DNA from: Bromus sterilis
Lineage: Eukaryota; Streptophyta; Magnoliopsida; Poales; Poaceae
Direction of reading: 5' to 3'
NCBI GenBank assembly: GCA_950022295.1
Contig: OX465595.1
Location: 66,176,770 to 66,240,769 of the forward strand
Length of the DNA stretch: 64,000 nucleotides
Positions 30,697-41,605 of this stretch are shown here, in pieces. The notes beneath the pieces were generated by a model. It saw nothing but the letters and a program-made list of their open reading frames with translations, had not been told where the DNA came from and did not search any database. Each line of letters begins with the position of its first letter. Positions within the stretch are counted from its first letter, which is position 1. The position numbers and the translations under genes were made by a program.

Positions 30697-32735
30697 ATGG
30701 GTTCCAATGAAAACACCAAGTTGTGTGACTTCACTAGTCACAACAATAGTGACTTTATCCGCACTCCTATTGCTCCACCTGCCACTTCAGCACCTTCTTA
30801 TGAAATTAAACCTTCTTTCCAGAATCTTGTTAGGAAAGATCAATTCTCAGGTGCTGGAGAGGATGCTGCCTTGCACTTAAATAATTTTTTTGAGCTTTGT
30901 GATATGCAAAAGTACAAGGAAGTAGATGGAGACATTGTCAAGCTGAAGATTTTCCTTTCTCCTTGAGAGGAAGAGCCAAGGAGTGGCTGCAATCCTTACC
31001 TAAGAATAGCATTGATTCTTGGGACAAGTGTAAGGATGCTTTTATTGGGAAGTACTATCCTCCTGCTAGAATTATCCAGTTGAGAAGTAACATTATGAAT
31101 TTTAGGCAATTGGATAATGAACACGTTGCCCAAGCTTGGGAACGCATGAAATCTCTTGTTAAGAACTGCCATACACATGGTTTGACTACTTGGATGGTTA
31201 TCCAGACTTTTTATGCAGGCTTAAACTTTACCTCACGGAATCTGCTAGACTCGGCCGCGGGAGGCACTTTTATGTCAACCACACTTGGTGCTGCCACGAA
31301 GCTACTTGATGAGATGATGCTGAACTACTCTCAGTGGCACACCGAACGATCTCCAACTGGTTAGAAGGTAAATTCTGTCGAGGAGATCTCCTCTCTTAAT
31401 GAAAAGGTTGACTTAATCATGTCTCTACTTACCAAGCAAGCTCGTATTGATCCTCAGGATGTTCCTTTAAATTCCTTGGTTTCTCAAGAACAAGTAGATG
31501 TGAACTTTATCTGTAGAAACAACTTCAACAATAATGCTTATAGTAGTAATTTTGGTAGCAACAATCCTAGACCTTTCCCATCCAACAACTATGGGAACAA
31601 CAACACTTACCCTAGCACCAAAAACTCCACTTCTGAACTAGAGAGTATGCTTAAAGACTTTATCACTACCCAAATAGCCTTCAACAAGAGTGTAGAAGAG
31701 AAATTAGACAAATTAGATATCCTCTCTTCGAAGGTAGACAACATAGACCATGATGTTGAGATGCTTAAGATTAGAACTTCTCCCCCCGAGGAGAGGCACA
31801 CCACTCCTATTAATGCTATCCAAGTGCAAATTAATGAAAACATTAGGATGTTGGGCAAACTTAAAGAGAGATGGGCTAGAGAAAAGGAGGAAGAAGAGAG
31901 AGTTAAGAGCCTTCCTACCTAACACACCGTAGCCACTATCCAAGTTGTTGAGGATGTTCAAACTATTAGCACCCATCGCACCCCTAGTCCACCTGGACCT
32001 ATCAATGGTGATGCTACCACCTCAACCATAGATGAAGAAACCTCTATGAACATAGAGTCTTTCAAACAAGTGAGCCTTAATGATAACACTACCTTCTTGA
32101 TAGATAGTAGTGACTTAGACTTTGAAAACTGCACCTTACCTGAAGTTATTGGTTTCCTACACAAGATATCTAGAGACCCCCACACTAGCACACTTAATCT
32201 TGCCTTCACATAGCATATCACCAATGCTCTAATCAAAGTTAGGGAGGAGAAGCATAGACTAGAAGCCTCCATACCTAGGAAGCTAGAAGATGGTTGGGAT
32301 CCTATGATAAAAATCAAATTGAATAACTTCTCTTGCTTTGCTCTTTGTGATGTTGGAGCTAGTACCTCTGTTATGCCCAAAAGAATGTATGATATGCTTG
32401 AATTGAAACCTTTTAATTCTTGTTCTTTTGGGCTTCGTCTTTTCTATTCTTCCTTAAAGAAACCTTTGGGGAAGATCGATGATGTTCTTATCATTTTCAA
32501 TGACAATTATGTTCCCGCAGATTTTACTATTATGGACATTGAGTGTGAGCCTTCTTGTCTAATTATTCTTGGACGTCCTTTTTTTCGCACCGTTGGTGCT
32601 GTTATTGACATGAACGAGGGGAATATCAAATTCCAATTCCCTCTCAAGAAAGGGATGGAACACTTCCCTAGGAAAAAGATTAAGTTGACTTTTGAGTCCA
32701 TCACACGGGCTAGTTATTTTCTTGATAAATCTTGA
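30697..32735 (+). pseudogene. gag: Athila-type gag-protease polyprotein with one frameshift and three stops
   Basis: The start is ATG at 30697 (MGSNENTKLC). A one-base loss near 30955 shifts the frame just before the gag core (RGRAKEWLQSLP, WERMKSLVKNCHTHGL, IQTFYAGLN; 30963-31364). In that frame stops occur at 31362-31364 (TAG), 31920-31922 (TAA) and 32211-32213 (TAG); each could be a C-to-T change of a glutamine codon. A coiled-coil-like charged region (31640-31910) follows. The end (32304-32735) is a retropepsin-like domain with CDVGASTSVMP and ILGRPFFRTVGAVIDM. Gag would form the particle; the protease normally frees it and the pol enzymes. No pol follows, so the element depended on a relative for replication. 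Confidence 0.9.
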
Positions 32736-35612
32736 TCTTTTTCTTTTTGCCTAGCTTAAAGGCGTAAAAGAAAGCGCTTGTTGGGAGGCAACCCAAGATG
32801 TTTTTTACTTCTGTTTTTAGTGGTCTTGATGATTGTTACTACTGTAGCAACATCATTGTATCTTTATTTTTCAAGCTTTGTGCCATTTATAGCCTCATAT
32901 GACAAGGGAAGTGAAAGTTGTGACATGCTGTCCAGAAAACAGATTCTGTCTACGTGACGGGAAAAATCATAGAAAATTACTAGTTCATATTTTTGAAATG
33001 AATGTTTTAGAAGGCGTGCTCTATACAATCACGGAACTTTCGTATGTTCTGAGTTTTTTGATTTGAGTTGCAGAAGTGCCCCTAAAAAATTCTTTACTAC
33101 CTGTTGTTCTGTTTTTCACAGATTCTGGCACGTTTTGTCTCTCCTCAATTTTGCAAACCTTAAGCTTGCTTTTTCTTTGCGAAAACTTATTGGAAATCTT
33201 GAGAAACAACATCTCTTCAAGAATATCTTTAATTCCAGTAAGGGAAAATTTATTTTAATATGGTACTAACCTCTCTAATCAGCTTATGATGAGTTGTGTA
33301 TGAAGGGAGTTTTCAAGTGTGCGATGGAAGATGATGAAAGAAGATCCTGGAGTGTCAAGCGCCCAAGCTTGGGGATTCCCCCATGCATCCCCAACAAATA
33401 TTCAAGGAGACTCAAGCGTCTAAGCTTGGGGATGCCCCCGTGCATCTCCTTCTTCATCAACAATTATCAGTTCGTCCCTCGTTGCACTATATTTTTATCA
33501 CTTCATGCGTTATGTCCTATGCTTGGAGCGTCTCGCTCTTTACATTTTTTAGGTTTGTTTTTGCTTTGTTTTCTGTTCAAAACAAGTTAGACCCCATCTT
33601 TCTTTTGTGTGGGAGAGAAACACGCTCCGTTTGAATTTGAACTCCTCATATGATTTTCATGCTTATTTCCTTAGCTGTGAGTTGTTCTTTTTCTTTTCTT
33701 AGTTGTTGCCCTGTTTAGTTGAAGTGCTTTAGTTTTCTTCTAGAGATTTTCTTTTGTCTTAGGATGAATTTTATATAGGTTTCATGTTTTATCTTGTTTA
33801 GAGAGTTTGCCTGTTGCACTAAGCTTTGTGTCTTGACTAGAGAGTAGGTAGTTGAAGTTGCTATTCTCTTTGTAGTAGTAACTTGCAAAAGCTTTGAGGT
33901 ATTGATTAGAGTAATGTTTGAACTTATTGTTTCATGAGCTTTAGCCTATTAGTGATAGATGTCGTATTTTGGGCAATCCGTGTGATTTTAGAAAACCAAA
34001 ACCCCTGTTGAGAACTCTAGCTACTAGATGGATCACTAACCTCTGGAGGGTTCGAATATTAGAGTACACTCACGTACCATGAGTCGAGGATGCGCAAGGA
34101 TAACCAAACCCCCATACACTCCTCCTCGGGGTACTTGTCTCTTTGAGAACCTCCTGATTAGATTGAGAGTTACCGATAATAAGTGCATGAGTTCTTCGGA
34201 CTAATGTGAGTATTCGAAAGTTGACACTTCCACCTTCCCATTATTTTCTAGCCTCTCCTATGCCGTGCATTGCCTCCTTCTCACTCCGAGAGTTGGCGTC
34301 CACCTTCGCCGGTACATCCAAACCCTTGGCATGATACGCTCCGTCATCATAAACCTCCTTATATCCTGTCTCAAAACAGCCACCATACCTACCTATCAAG
34401 GCATTTCCATAGCATTTCTGAGATATATTGCCATGCAACATCCACCTTCTCATGACTTGATCTTCATGTCATACATGCCACTTGCTTGATCGGTGAGCCG
34501 CATGCTAGTTGGGCCTTTCCCTAATCATTGCTACATGAAGCACTAGTATCATTGCATATCCTGCTACCCTGGCAGAGGCATACATTTGCATCATGATAGT
34601 TACATCTTCTTTATGTGAGTACCCTTGTAAAGTGTGCAAGATATCCTATATTCTTGTAAAATATAGAGTGTTTCCCCTAAAGTGAGGAAAAGGTCCCAAA
34701 GAGGACAAAATCAAAAGATCCCAAAGAGGACAAATGAGAGAAATAGAAAGAGCCATTGAGGCCACCAAAAAAATAAAAAAAGAGAAAAAAAAGAAAATAA
34801 AAAGAGAGAAGGGGGCACACTACTATTCCTTTTGAGAGATCCACACTAGTACTTCATCCTCTATCCCTTGTACTCCATAGAGATCATCATACATGCATAT
34901 AGATATGTGGGGACCCTTCACACTATAGAACTTGGCTTGTATATTCCAATGATGAGCCTCCTCAAACGAGCTCTAGGTCTTCTTGAGCAAGAAAGTTTGA
35001 TGCACCCCCACTAGTTCCCTTGGAGAGCTTTTAGCTCACATGTGCATCCGTTGCATGACAATCCCTACTCCTCACATCATATCTATCATATGGCCTTCTC
35101 TCGCCTATGGTTGTCCTCATTGATGTGAGCCTTTCACACATTTTTTGCCTTCCTCCTCCACCTTCTTTCTGTTTCGACTTTTAGGTGTCAACTTTCTTGC
35201 TCACGCTCATCCATTGCATGAGTGCTCAAAATATCGAAAGGGAGTGGATCAGTTTGAATTGTACCTGGCTAGTGGTCTGGGGACGAGTCAAGATAAGAAT
35301 CCAAATGAGACTAAGTGTGAAACTTTAGTAGATAGTAGTTCTCAACAACTATTTTTTATCTCGTATTCCCATATCCCCCTTCTTTCACGCAAACACCATC
35401 TGGAGACATTCGAGTCACAGACAGCGAGAGCTCTTGCAACCTTTGTTCTTTTGTTACTTGCGTCAATGCTAATATAGACTCTTGCTTGTTAAGACTTGAA
35501 TTGAATTGCATGCATTGATTGCTTTACTTAAAAGTCCTTATATGGTTGTGTGGCATGTCACCACAGAAATTATTCTTGTTATCATTTCCCTACTCGAGGA
35601 CAAGCAGGAATT
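32736..35612 (+). other. Non-coding 3' spacer of Athila-like element 1
   Basis: 2.9 kb between the protease and the polypurine tract. It opens with GCTTGTTGGGAGGCAACCC (about 32778-32796), carries two internal copies of the polypurine core AAGCTTGGGGAT (33365-33377 and 33422-33434) and an A-rich tract (34767-34805). A long open stretch without an ATG start lies at 35145-35477. The same order recurs in elements 2 and 3 on the other strand, so the spacer is a family feature. Confidence 0.8.
35145..35477 (+). other. Conserved open stretch in the Athila 3' spacer (no ATG start)
   Basis: An open frame of about 110 codons with a central VNFLAHAHPLHECSKYRKG block and a hydrophobic C-terminal end (ATFVLLLLASMLI). 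Element 3 keeps it as 109 codons on the minus strand (61778-62107), with length differences that are multiples of three. Element 2 keeps the middle part with a stop (around 52700-52860). It begins after a stop without an in-frame ATG, so it may be a spliced exon or merely well-conserved non-coding sequence. No known domain is recognised. Confidence 0.35.
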
Positions 35613-35626
35613 AAGCTTGGGGATGT
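35613..35626 (+). other. Polypurine tract of Athila-like element 1
   Basis: AAGCTTGGGGATGT lies immediately before the TGATACATCCC start of the right LTR. The same core stands next to the LTR in element 2 and, altered, in element 3. Confidence 0.85.
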
Positions 35627-36877
35627 TGATACATCCCAAACGTATCTATAATTTCTGCTTGCTCCATGCAGGATTTGTGTGACTTTGCCATGTTTTGCTT
35701 GAACTTTCAAACACTTTTTATCATATTTGGACTAACCTATTAACTCAGTGCACCCAGTTGCCAGTTCCTGTTTTCTGCTGTTTTGTATTTCAGGTTTTCT
35801 GGCCATTAAAAATGTGTAATAAAATCCGGAAAAATGATATAAAAAATCAGCGACCCGGAAGCTTCCCGAAGAACTAAAGTTGGAAGGGAGTGGACCCACC
35901 AGGGCCCCAGGAGGGTCCCTGGTGCGGCCCCACCCTAGGGCGCGCCAGGAGGCCTCCTGGCTGCCATGTGGCCCCTCTCAGTGCCCCCTTTGGCCTATAT
36001 TTAGCCCCCGCGGAGAAAACCCCTAATATCGATCTGCTATTCCCGTTCTCCTCTCTATACCGCCGCCGCCACCGTTTCAAGATCGGGGCTGCCAGGAGAA
36101 GCTGCCCCGGCACCCTACCGGAAGGAGGAATCCCCTCCGGGAGACCATCCATCACCATGGACGCCTCCCGGATGTCTTGTGAGTAGCCCCCCTTGGACCA
36201 TGGTTCCATGACCAGTAGCTATGTGATGTTCTTCTCCCCTCTTTGTGCTTCCACTTTCGAGACGTCGTGAGCTGCCTGACATGATCGAGGCACCTTTGTA
36301 ATTTTCTGTGTTGCTATGCTGAGTTTGCTGGGATCTGATGGATTATGAGATTATGTTCAGATTGTGATGAGTAATATATTTGGTTCTCTTTTATATTTGT
36401 GTTCTTTAGTAAATTCTTGCATGTTCTCTGTTGTCGTATTTTACTTTGGCCAAGTGATTTGTTGCAACTCCAAGAGGGAGCGTTATGCTTGATTGTGGAT
36501 TCAACCCCCTGATGTCTAGCTTCAGTGACAAAAACATGAGACTAGGGGATGTGTTGTTGCCACCAGGGATGAAACAACGGTGCTTGTACTTGCGGGTGCA
36601 AGGATTGTTTACTTTACGCATAGTTCTTTTAATGCAGTTGTCTGTTGCTTTGAGTTTACACTTTGGGTGGGATTCACAACTTAATACCAGTGAGATGTTT
36701 TGGATAGATATCTCAAGGTGGATGATTCGTAGTAGATGCAGACGGATTTTGGTCTACTTACCTTGGCGTATTGCCCATTGCTTTTGAGCCTCTTCCTTTC
36801 TTTTGTAGCATAGTTAGCATTGCGGTGCGTTTATAATTCTGTCAATTGCCTAGCTGTGATTTGTGTACCTCGCTAGC

Positions 36878-39353
36878 TGAAAGGGCATGTGACCTTATGT
36901 TTGGTTTTGGTAATTGATGACAATCTTTATGGACTAATGGTTTCCTTGAGTTATACTTTAAGGTTTGTCCATAGGCAACGCTTGAAGATCATATGGTAGC
37001 TTCAAGGTTGTAGGATGAAGATTACGTGTTGACCAAGGTGTTCTTCATGGAGCTATCCAAAGATTGGTCAAGCTGACGCGTGCAAGTTCAAGAGGAGCAT
37101 CACGAAGATATCATATGCTTGGAGCTTGCCGACCATTTGGTGATAATGGTCTTGTGAAGATGTGCCTAAAAGAGGCTCACACATAATGGAGTATGGGGGA
37201 GCAATCTACTAGTCTTCATCGAGCCGGCGGAATCAAGGAAGATGTTCCAACTTGAGGCGGGCATGATCGTCATCATCAAGCTCAAGTGGATTATGCACAA
37301 GACAAAGGTTTGACATAGATAGGTGTCTTGTTTACCGGTCTCTTGGTGGTAGTTAGGAGACCGGGTTATAGGCTAGTCTGAATCGTTCGTGGAGAGCTCA
37401 AACCTTTGCATCCTTGGCATCATCTCTATTGGTTCTTGTTTGGTTTTTTTTCTCTTTGTGAGTTTTGGAGCTTGTGGTCGTCCTCTTGACAAGCTCGTGT
37501 TCATCGAAAGAGGATTTCATATGCATCTTCTCTTGTGTTCTTCGATGTGGGAGATTTGTCGGTTCTTCTCATTTAGAGGTTTCACACCTATATTTGTTTG
37601 GCATTTCTCTCTTGCCACTTCTTAATATTTATCTCTTGTCGTGATTAGGAAGCTCTGCTCATTAGCTTTCCATCAAGCTTGAGTTTGCCTCAATCGGAGT
37701 TCATATGCAGAAGTTGTGGCTGTTCTGGTTTTCCTAGTGATGGCACTTCCTGCCGGGCGGTTGTACCGGTCGGTTGGGCCGGTTGTACCGCCCTTGTCAG
37801 GGGACGGTACCACCGGGCTAGGTACCGGTCCAACCACCGGGCTGGGAGCCTTTCCCCTCTGATCTAGGCCGGTGGCGGGGCGGTGGAAGCACGGTTGTAC
37901 CGGTAAAACCGGTACTACCGGTGCTAGGAGCGGTTGTACCGCTCGCCCTCCCCCACCAGCGGCTAGGGTTTAGGGGGACGGTTGTACCGGACCAACCACC
38001 GGGCGATAGCAATTTTCCTTTTGACCTGGGCCGGTGGCAGAGCGGTAGCTTACCGGTTGTACCGGTAAATCCGGACTACCGGTTGTCGGAGCGGTTGTAC
38101 CGCCCTGCCCTCTCTTCCACTAGCTAGGGTTCGAAAGAGTGTGGTTTTCTTTGGGTGGACCGGTTGTACCGGGGGTGCAGGCCGGTTATACCGATCTGTG
38201 CTTTTCTTTGCATAACGGTCATATTTTGTGGGGACATATAAAAGGGGGTCTTCTTCCTCCTTTGTCTCTACTGGTTCCTTGCAAGTTCTTCCCCCCATTT
38301 TTGACCTCTTTGAGCTTGCTTACTCTCTTTCCCTCCCATGATTCTTGCTCCTTTTTGAGGGAAAAGAGAGAGGAGATCTAGATCCACATTCTCCACCAAG
38401 CCATCTCTCCTCTAAGTGAGGGGAACCTTTTGGATCTAGATCTTGGAGTTCTTTGTGTTCTTCTTGTTCTTCCTCGCATATTCCTCCATAGCTTTTGTTT
38501 CTTTGGTGGGATTTGAGAGTTCGGGACTTGAGCTCTTCGTGTGTTCTTGCCATTGCATTTGGTGCATCGGTTTGAGTTCTCTCCGAGGATTCTTTCTAGT
38601 GAGTGAAGTAGAGAAGATAGCTACTCTTGAGTGCATTGGCACTCTAGAGCTTGTACCTCGTGGATGCGTTGGCACCTAGAGGCTTGTTATTGCGGAGCTC
38701 AATCATTGTGGTGGAAAGCTTCGGGACGCTACGGGAGCCTCCAATTTGGTTGTGGAGATTGCCCCGAGCATTTGTACGGGTTCGGTGACCGCCCCCAAGG
38801 GTTGCCATATGTACGGGTTCGGTGACCGCCCTCAAGTGTCCTAATAGTGGAATCACGACATCTTGCATTGGTAAGAGCGTGAGGAGAAATAGGGTGGCCC
38901 TCGTTGGCCTCGTATGAGCATTGTGCTCCCCACCCTCTCCAAACGGAGACGTACTTCTCGCAAGAGAAGGAACTTCGGTAACAAATCCTTGTCTCCATCG
39001 GCTCCACTTGCGGTTATCTCTACCTTTACTTTGAGCAAGCTTATTACTTTGTTTATCTTGTGCTTGCTCATATTATTGTACATTGCTTGTCCCATAGGTT
39101 GTTCTTCTAGTCAACCTATTTACTTGTGCACCTACTTTGTGATAGCCATAGTGCTCTTGTCATATATCTTGCTATCACACAGTTGTCTATCTTGCTTAGT
39201 ATAAGTTGTTGGTGCAAATAGTTGAGCCTAGCTTATTTAGGTTTCTTGCTTGGCAAATTAAACGTTAAGTTTTATTCCGCATTTGTTCAAGCCGAAACCG
39301 TAATATTTTAAACGCCTATTCACCCCCCTCTAGGCGACATCCACGTCCTTTCA
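36878..39353 (+). mobile_element. Copia-like solo LTR (2476 bp), possibly SIRE-type
   Basis: The duplication ctagc flanks it (36873-36877 and 39354-39358), and the other Athila LTR is uninterrupted there. The termini are TGAAAGG...CCTTTCA. A TATAAAAG box at 38237-38244 gives plus orientation. The end CCCCCCTCTAGGCGACATCC...CCTTTCA is typical of Copia LTRs that sit before a tRNA-Met primer site. The stretch 37755-38200 holds eight copies of GGTTGTACC and inverted relatives. No internal domain is present. Short frames inside are not convincing genes. Confidence 0.85.
37755..38200. repeat. Palindromic GGTTGTACC motif array inside the solo LTR
   Basis: Eight exact GGTTGTACC copies plus variants (GGTACTACC, GGACTACC, GGTCCAACC) occur upstream of the TATA box, many embedded in CCGGTTGTACCGG-like near-palindromes. 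The position just upstream of 38237 suggests promoter-proximal repeats. Confidence 0.75.
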
Positions 39354-39756
39354 CTAGCATTTTTATCGTCTTTTGGGAGAGAGACATCACTAGTGAACGT
39401 AATGGGACCCCGATCCATATTTCCACCATTATTTACATCATCAATTTACTTTCAGTTCTTACTTTCAGTTGCCAGTATTATTATCTCTTGCATTGATCCT
39501 TTGTAAACAGCAAGGCCAGAGGAATTTACAACTCCTCTGTAATCGTTAAGATTAAAGTATTTGTTGTGTGTGCAGGTCTAGGTGAAGTAGCAACCTCGGC
39601 ACCACTGTTCACTTTACCACCTTCTTGTATCTCTGCGAGTCCTACGGGAGACAAACCCTATCCTCCACATAGGGGAAATCTGTTGCTACGCTACATCTCA
39701 CCTTCCACTTGGGGTAACCAACGAGAAGTGAGAGAACTATCTTCCTCACCGTATCA

Positions 39757-39861
39757 GCGCGCTGCTGCTATGGGTTAGCTGTAGCGCGCTATCAGTAGTG
39801 TGCTAGGGGCGCTACTGATGAGCCAAATGGGGCGCTACTACTAGCCTTTCTCCTAGTATTG
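39757..39861. repeat. Right subterminal repeats, outer part, and right terminal repeat of the CACTA element
   Basis: It resumes with the duplication copy GCGCG and continues with GTAGCGCGC, GGGGCGCTACTG and GGGGCGCTACTACTAG. It ends at 39861 with the inverted terminus, in which the outermost CACTA has become CAATA. The 3-bp duplication CCT follows. Confidence 0.88.
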
Positions 39862-39992
39862 CCTCCATGGAAGACATAGTACATTTCTTGCACATATTCA
39901 TGATTATGTTCATTTTTATGTGTATGATCATTCTTATGTTCAATTATTCATGTAGGTATGCTTTTCTTTGCAAACTTTCAAAGTAGAGAATG
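39862..39992. other. Remnant of the pre-CACTA locus
   Basis: 131 bp between the CACTA duplication copy and the LTR of Tat element A. It should be the continuation of the sequence left of 18455. It is AT-rich and I see no coding signal. The last five bases, gaatg, would be the left copy of element A's target duplication. Confidence 0.55.
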
Positions 39993-40833
39993 TGTCGTCG
40001 TTTGGTAACGACAGATGGCATGGGGATGGCTAAAGAGGGGAAAAAACCGAGGTTGGTGTCGATGGTGCCGGAATCGAGAATGGGGACAAACACAGTGAGA
40101 CACCGCGATGTACCCAGGTTCGGGGCTCTCCGTAGAGATAACACCCCTAGTCCTGCCGAGCCAACTATAAGCAATCAGTCTGGCTACAATGAATACTCCT
40201 TGAGCTGTATGAGAGAAAGGAGAAGAGGGATCTTGGCACACCTCTCTCCTTGTTCTCTCTCTGGTGGGTGGAAATGCAATAAGTGCCCGTCGTCCCTCAC
40301 GCAGGAGGGGTACCCGGGGCTCTTATAGGCCGGGCCCGGGGTACAAAGGTAAATGTACAAAGGAAAGGACCCAGCTGCCAGCCTCAGACGGGTCGGGGCC
40401 CTCACATCATGTGCTCCCGGATGACCCTGTGTACAATTGCGGCTCTCCATGCTGCTAGTTTTAAGTCTTGCGTAATGAACAGTGGAGCTAGGAGCTCGGC
40501 CATGTCGGCCTGTCCGCGTGACCGGCGCTGGAGGAGACCGCATGCTTCTGACAGCCCGAATCTCCTGGGATTGCACATTGATGAGCTTGTACTAGGTGTC
40601 CGACCTGGAATTAAGCTCGGATGTTGCCTTGTCTTATTCGGCCGAATGAACCTAGGTGAGGCCGATTGCACTCTCTTGGGGAAATCGGCCTCCGACCTAG
40701 TCAGTTCGGCCCACTGATTGCTTGGTCTTGATTGGCTCGGCCTTGATCAGATCAGCGACCATCAGGTCGGTGATCTTTGCCTTGACGAAATGTTTCTCCT
40801 GGGTGACCCTACCCGGGGGTCATTCCCACGACA
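39993..40833 (-). repeat. 3' LTR of Tat element A (841 bp)
   Basis: The termini are TGTCGT...ACGACA on the plus strand; the minus strand begins TGTCGTGGGAATGACCC. A minus-strand CTATAAGAG box is at 40322-40330. The left flank gaatg is the candidate duplication; the other LTR is outside the window. No genes are seen. Confidence 0.82.
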
Positions 40834-40850
40834 GTAGCCCCTGAAGTTGC
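40834..40850 (-). other. Polypurine tract of Tat element A
   Basis: The minus strand reads GCAACTTCAGGGGCTAC directly before the TGTCGTGGG LTR start, the usual place for plus-strand priming. Confidence 0.7.
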
Positions 40851-41605
40851 GGAGGTCCCGTCGAACTAAGCGACAGCGGGGCCTGCACAGGTTCCTCCCA
40901 TACTTCTCTTGAATCTTGAATCTTCTTTGCTTTTCTGACCGATTGCTCTCAATTGGTCGATTACTTGCAGTCGGCCGATTGCTCTTGTTCAGCTTGGAGG
41001 CTGCTCAACCGACCGATTGCAACTCCTGCTCGGCCGATTGCTCTTGTAATGCTCGCCGATTGGTTCTTCCCCTCAGCCGATCTGGCTAACGGTTGGTTTG
41101 ACTGGAATGTTGACCGAAAACTTGCCGCTTAAAATTCGCCGTGGAATGCGGAGCAACGTGCCATGATGGACGTCATAACGTTCGCGTCGAGCCATGCGTG
41201 CACGTCCCGTCCCATCCGCCGGATCTTCTATCCTCCGATCTGATTTTCCTTTGGTGATACAAGCGGCCACACCGGCCACACACTTGGTACATGGGATCCC
41301 ATCACCACCCCCTTGGCCCTTTAAATAGCCCGGGGGGTGGGGATGCGGCTCGCACCGCCCACTCCATCTTCTACCTCGAGCTCTCCTCCTCTGTCTCCGC
41401 CGCCACTACGTCGTGCGCCTCACCGTTGCTGATGCTGCCGCCGAGGCTCAGATCCGCCCGACAGCCATCTCCCCGCTGCTCGCCGCCGCCTCCGCCGCCA
41501 ACACTCACCGTCGCCATTGGTGGACGCGGCTCTAAGTGCCCGCCGCCTCCATAGTCTCCATCTTCCACTTGCTTTTCCTCGTCCGCCACGGATTCCAACG
41601 GCTCC
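40851..41605 (+). promoter_or_regulatory. Promoter and 5'UTR of the antisense gene of Tat element A
   Basis: A TTTAAATA box at 41320-41327 precedes a pyrimidine-rich 5'UTR-like stretch (41350-41590) and the ATG at 41606. Upstream, CCGATTG occurs five times between 40939 and 41062, mostly as TCGGCCGATTGC or GACCGATTGC. This arrangement gives the plus-strand gene its own promoter, pointing away from the 3' LTR. Motif-based only. Confidence 0.5.

Larger units (their letters stand above)
28959..39756 (+). mobile_element. Athila-like Ty3/Gypsy element 1, gag-protease only, non-autonomous
   Basis: LTRs begin TGATACGTCCC/TGATACATCCC and the element is bounded by the 5-bp duplication GCGCG (28954-28958 and 39757-39761). 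It has a tRNA-Asp-type primer site (30561-30578), a plus-strand gag-protease frame (30697-32735), a 2.9-kb non-coding 3' spacer and a polypurine tract (35613-35626). No RT, RNase H or integrase is present. The right LTR contains a 2476-bp Copia-like solo LTR. Gag blocks place it in the Athila group. Confidence 0.92.
35627..39756 (+). repeat. 3' LTR of Athila-like element 1, interrupted by a Copia-like solo LTR
   Basis: 1649 bp of LTR after removing the insertion at 36878-39353 and one duplication copy. It is close to 28959-30556 with one ~31-bp indel near 35965. It ends ...CTCACCGTATCA, the same end as the LTR of element 3. It carries the TATA-like box near 35996 and the leader donor at 36179. 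Confidence 0.9.
18458..39861 (+). mobile_element. CACTA (En/Spm) DNA transposon, ~10.6 kb without its nested Athila-like element
   Basis: The left end is CACTACTAGGAAAAAGC (18458-18474). The right end is the inverted form with CAATA in place of CACTA (39845-39861). The 3-bp duplication CCT is present on both sides (18455-18457 and 39862-39864). Both subterminal regions carry many inverted and direct TAGCAGTAGCGCC-type repeats, the transposase-binding sites of CACTA elements. Three plus-strand genes lie inside, all decayed or partly decayed. The total span is 21,404 bp, of which 10,803 bp is the nested insertion with its duplication. Confidence 0.93.
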
